DNA of 64,000 nucleotides from Pithys albifrons albifrons (Eukaryota; Chordata; Aves; Passeriformes; Thamnophilidae): positions 918,001-982,000 of the forward strand of contig NC_092458.1 of assembly GCF_047495875.1 (NCBI RefSeq), in the 5' to 3' direction. Below, in pieces: positions 61,401-64,000 of the stretch. How positions within the stretch are numbered: the stretch's first letter is position 1; each line of letters starts with the position of its first letter. The notes under the pieces were generated by a model. That model made no database searches, had not been told where the DNA came from, and was given only the letters and a program-made list of their open reading frames with translations. Both the position numbers and the translations under genes were made by a program.

Positions 61401-64000
61401 TATTTTATCACTTGCAAATATTTTCTCAAGGAAAAATGAAAGGAAATTTCAAATTCGAAAATTAATTATTCTCTCTCTAATATTTAGTATGAACTCAAAA
61501 TCTTTGAGTTCAGATTTCTAATATCAGAGCTAAGAGGGAAGTAAAACAGAAATGAAAAAGCAAGAGCTGAAAAGTCTGGAATTCAAGGTCAGAGGGCTTG
61601 GCTGTTCCTTGCCACTGATGCCTTCACAAACAGGCTGTTTCTGTGCAGCCTGCTTGGGAATGGAGCATGTGGCTGGACAGACAGCAGGGTTTTAATCATG
61701 TCCTTGCTCTGTTCCTTTGACCAGTGGAGCTGAATCAGTGTATGAAGGTCCAGGAGGCAAAGTGGAGAACAGGAAAGGGAAGGGGTTGCAATTTGTAGCT
61801 CATATTGACTACCCCAGGGGGAAAAAAAAAAGGATGGGAACTTTGGCTGGTTTTGGAGACATAATTCATACTTGCTATAGCTCCCAGAATGCAATCTAAT
61901 GGAGAGGATGTTGCAGATTGTTCTACGTGGTTCCCAGGAATTATTTTTTCTCCAGCAGTATTTCTAATCTCAACAAATGAAATAAGTAAGCCACTTGAAT
62001 CAGAAGTCCTAACAGTAGCTCAGTTTGATAACATATGGGGGAATTTGGACCCTGCTGAAGGTGAGACAAGTTACCATTCACTCAGTGGAACCAAGTGCTT
62101 CACTCGCTGTCACTGTAGTTCTTCCTCTTCTGATGGAATCTGCAAGTTCTGTCAAACACCCCATGTCCTCATAGGTTTTGTATGCTTTTAGTGTCAATCC
62201 AGAATATGAAAAAAAATATGAAGAAAAGTTCAGAGAAGTTTTACATTTGTTTTTATTTTTTGTTGCTGTTGTTGTTTTATGTTGGTTTTTTGTTTGTTTG
62301 GGTTTTTTGTTTTCCTCTGTTCTTTCCTTTGTTTCCCTTGTCATTTGCTTGCCCTCCTGGGCTTAGCTGACATCACATTTCACTGTGAGAGGTTGGCTTT
62401 AGGGGACAGCTGAATGCTGAATCCCTCCAACAGGGAGGGAGGGACTAAACTGTGTCCTAATCACCCTTACGTGTGCAATGCATCCACTATGAAGGGGGGA
62501 AAAACCCCACAGTTTAGAAAAAAGTCTGTAGAGAAGACAGTATAAAAAAGGAAAATCTCTTTAGATCCAGAAAGCATCTACTGGCTGCAAGATGAATATC
62601 AGAAATGGTGCTCATTTAGATGCATAAAAAACCACAGCAACACTGTTCTTCTAACAAAGCCACGACACTACTTTGGAACATTTTATTTGTATCATTATCA
62701 CTGTCTTTATTTCAGTGACATCTCTGAGAAGCTGATCACCCACTTTCTTACCAGTCATGTGTACTTGGGTTGCATGGATACCAGACCAATATTAATGCTC
62801 TTTCCCTACCAAACTTGAAATCATAACTTCTGCTTTCACTAAGGGCTCCTATACATTTGAGTGAACCTGGGACGAAACTGCAGTACCAGCTCACCATTTA
62901 TCTCAGCTTTGTGGAGTGGCCTTCATGACTTACTGAGCCAGCTGCCAGGGACTGCTCCAGTGACAGCACTCTTGCACTTGTCATCTTCTATGGTGTCTGA
63001 AACTCTGACACATTGTCTGCCCATGTGTAGTGTTTCTAGAAGCCATGAAATAAATGTGATGCCATGTTGCAATTAACGTCACTGGTGCTTCAAAGCATAG
63101 AGCTGTTAGGGAGACTTGCCTGTGGGGCTTTGTGGGAACACACTATTCCTGGCAGAAAAAAAAATTCAAAGGAAGAGATGAATAAGGTTTTGTTTAGCCA
63201 GAAAGCACAAACTGAAATTACTGACAGCTTAGTCTGTATATTAATGGAGCTCTTATTTTTTGTCATAGAGATGATTTGCCTTAAGCTTTCAGATACAGAG
63301 TGGCAGTAGCTGCTACGAATCAAACATTGCTTTGCTTTAGCCTGGAACAGCTGCCAAAATTTTTTCGTGTAGTGGAAAGCATGACATCTGGTCCAGTATG
63401 TTCCCTTGTCAGGTGTAATGAAATAAGCCTCCCTTCTAAGCTTTTAATGGTATTATTTTACTATGCAGCTTCTGAGGAAGACAGAAGTAGCTGAAGACCA
63501 TTGCATAGCCAGTGATGTCCTGCCTCCATCTCTGCAGAAATAGCACTTCCTGTTTTATCTAATGAAACTGTTTCACTTGAATAAGAAGATTCTGAAATAG
63601 ATCTTTTGCACTTACTCCTGAGAACACTCAGAGTGACAGCTAATAAGTAGAGTCCACCTGCTATCACTGTTCCAAATAGTAAAGCTCAGAGAAACCCAGT
63701 AATGAGGAAGTGCCTTCAGATGGAGCTGTGTGCAACTCTGCCTTAATGGGGGAGAATGTAATGTAAGGGGAAAGTAGAATTCATTCTGAAAAAACTCAAG
63801 GCTGTATTCAATGCCTCTGATCCTCTAGGCTTAGTCTTGTCCTTGTAAGGCTCTAGTTTTTTGGTTTTGCAAGGTGTTGATGCATTTATGGTTTCACATT
63901 AAACTCAAGTAATCCTGGATATTTTTTTCTTATTAAATTAGATGATTTTAGTTTGGACATTATTAATTGATTCTATTGACCAGCACTTTGGCTACATCCA
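58429..64000. other. Unique AT-rich non-coding sequence to window end
   Basis: No gene, RNA gene or confident mobile element. It contains A/T homopolymer runs (about 59618-59640, 60259-60270 and 60398-60411), a T/G-rich tract at about 62260-62320 and an A5C4 motif at 62500-62508. Frames of 60-100 codons occur on both strands without domains. Confidence 0.5.

Overview
This window looks like bird nuclear DNA, most likely from a songbird-type genome. The evidence is its repeats: CR1 LINEs with the avian 3' end (an 8-bp ATTCTATG-type terminal repeat and a 'gacctccaagatcatcgagtccaaccc'-like tail, partly quoted), several avian endogenous-retrovirus LTRs, and otherwise AT-rich, intron-poor unique sequence. 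I found no convincing host protein-coding exon, tRNA, rRNA, CRISPR array or bacterial gene. The region reads as intergenic, or as one long intron.

Layout. 1-7140 is unique AT-rich sequence with a few patches that look like conserved non-coding elements. 7143-7690 is a large poly-C plus (CA)n/(CACAGA)n microsatellite. 7691-17836 is mostly unique, with a possible MIR-type SINE relic near 9.4 kb and a CR1 tip at 12.0 kb. A solo LTR (family A) lies at 17837-18460. A probable antisense LTR relic lies near 22.6-23.0 kb, and a second-family solo LTR with perfect ACTAG target duplications lies at 25897-26524. A fairly young, 5'-truncated CR1 on the minus strand occupies 27817-29165 and carries a broken reverse transcriptase. 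A minus-strand family-A solo LTR is at 34338-34965. An older CR1 is at about 36160-36690, a very decayed LINE at about 37790-38820, and a CR1 tip at 39845-39948. A third LTR type sits around 43600-43915.

The centrepiece is a complete but gene-less family-A endogenous retroelement at 46812-49561. It has two 626-bp LTRs with only three differences by eye, a GCAAG target-site duplication, an 18-nt primer-binding site matching the 3' end of tRNA-Gly(GCC), a purine tract before the 3' LTR, and a 1.5-kb internal region with no gag/pol/env. Instead it holds a diverged direct duplication, a GC-rich core with nine 17-bp tandem units, and a 19-bp inverted repeat to its own U3. After it come a short direct duplication (about 49.93 and 50.14 kb), an ERVL-like LTR (about 53002-53825), a CR1 tip (54284-54391), an old CR1 (about 57930-58428) and more unique sequence to the end.

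No pathway or operon is encoded here; the features interact only as layers of mobile-element insertion in non-coding DNA. The most unusual signals are the non-autonomous tRNA-Gly-primed element and an excess of A5-8C4 junction motifs without shared flanks. All identities rest on reading the sequence; no database search was run.
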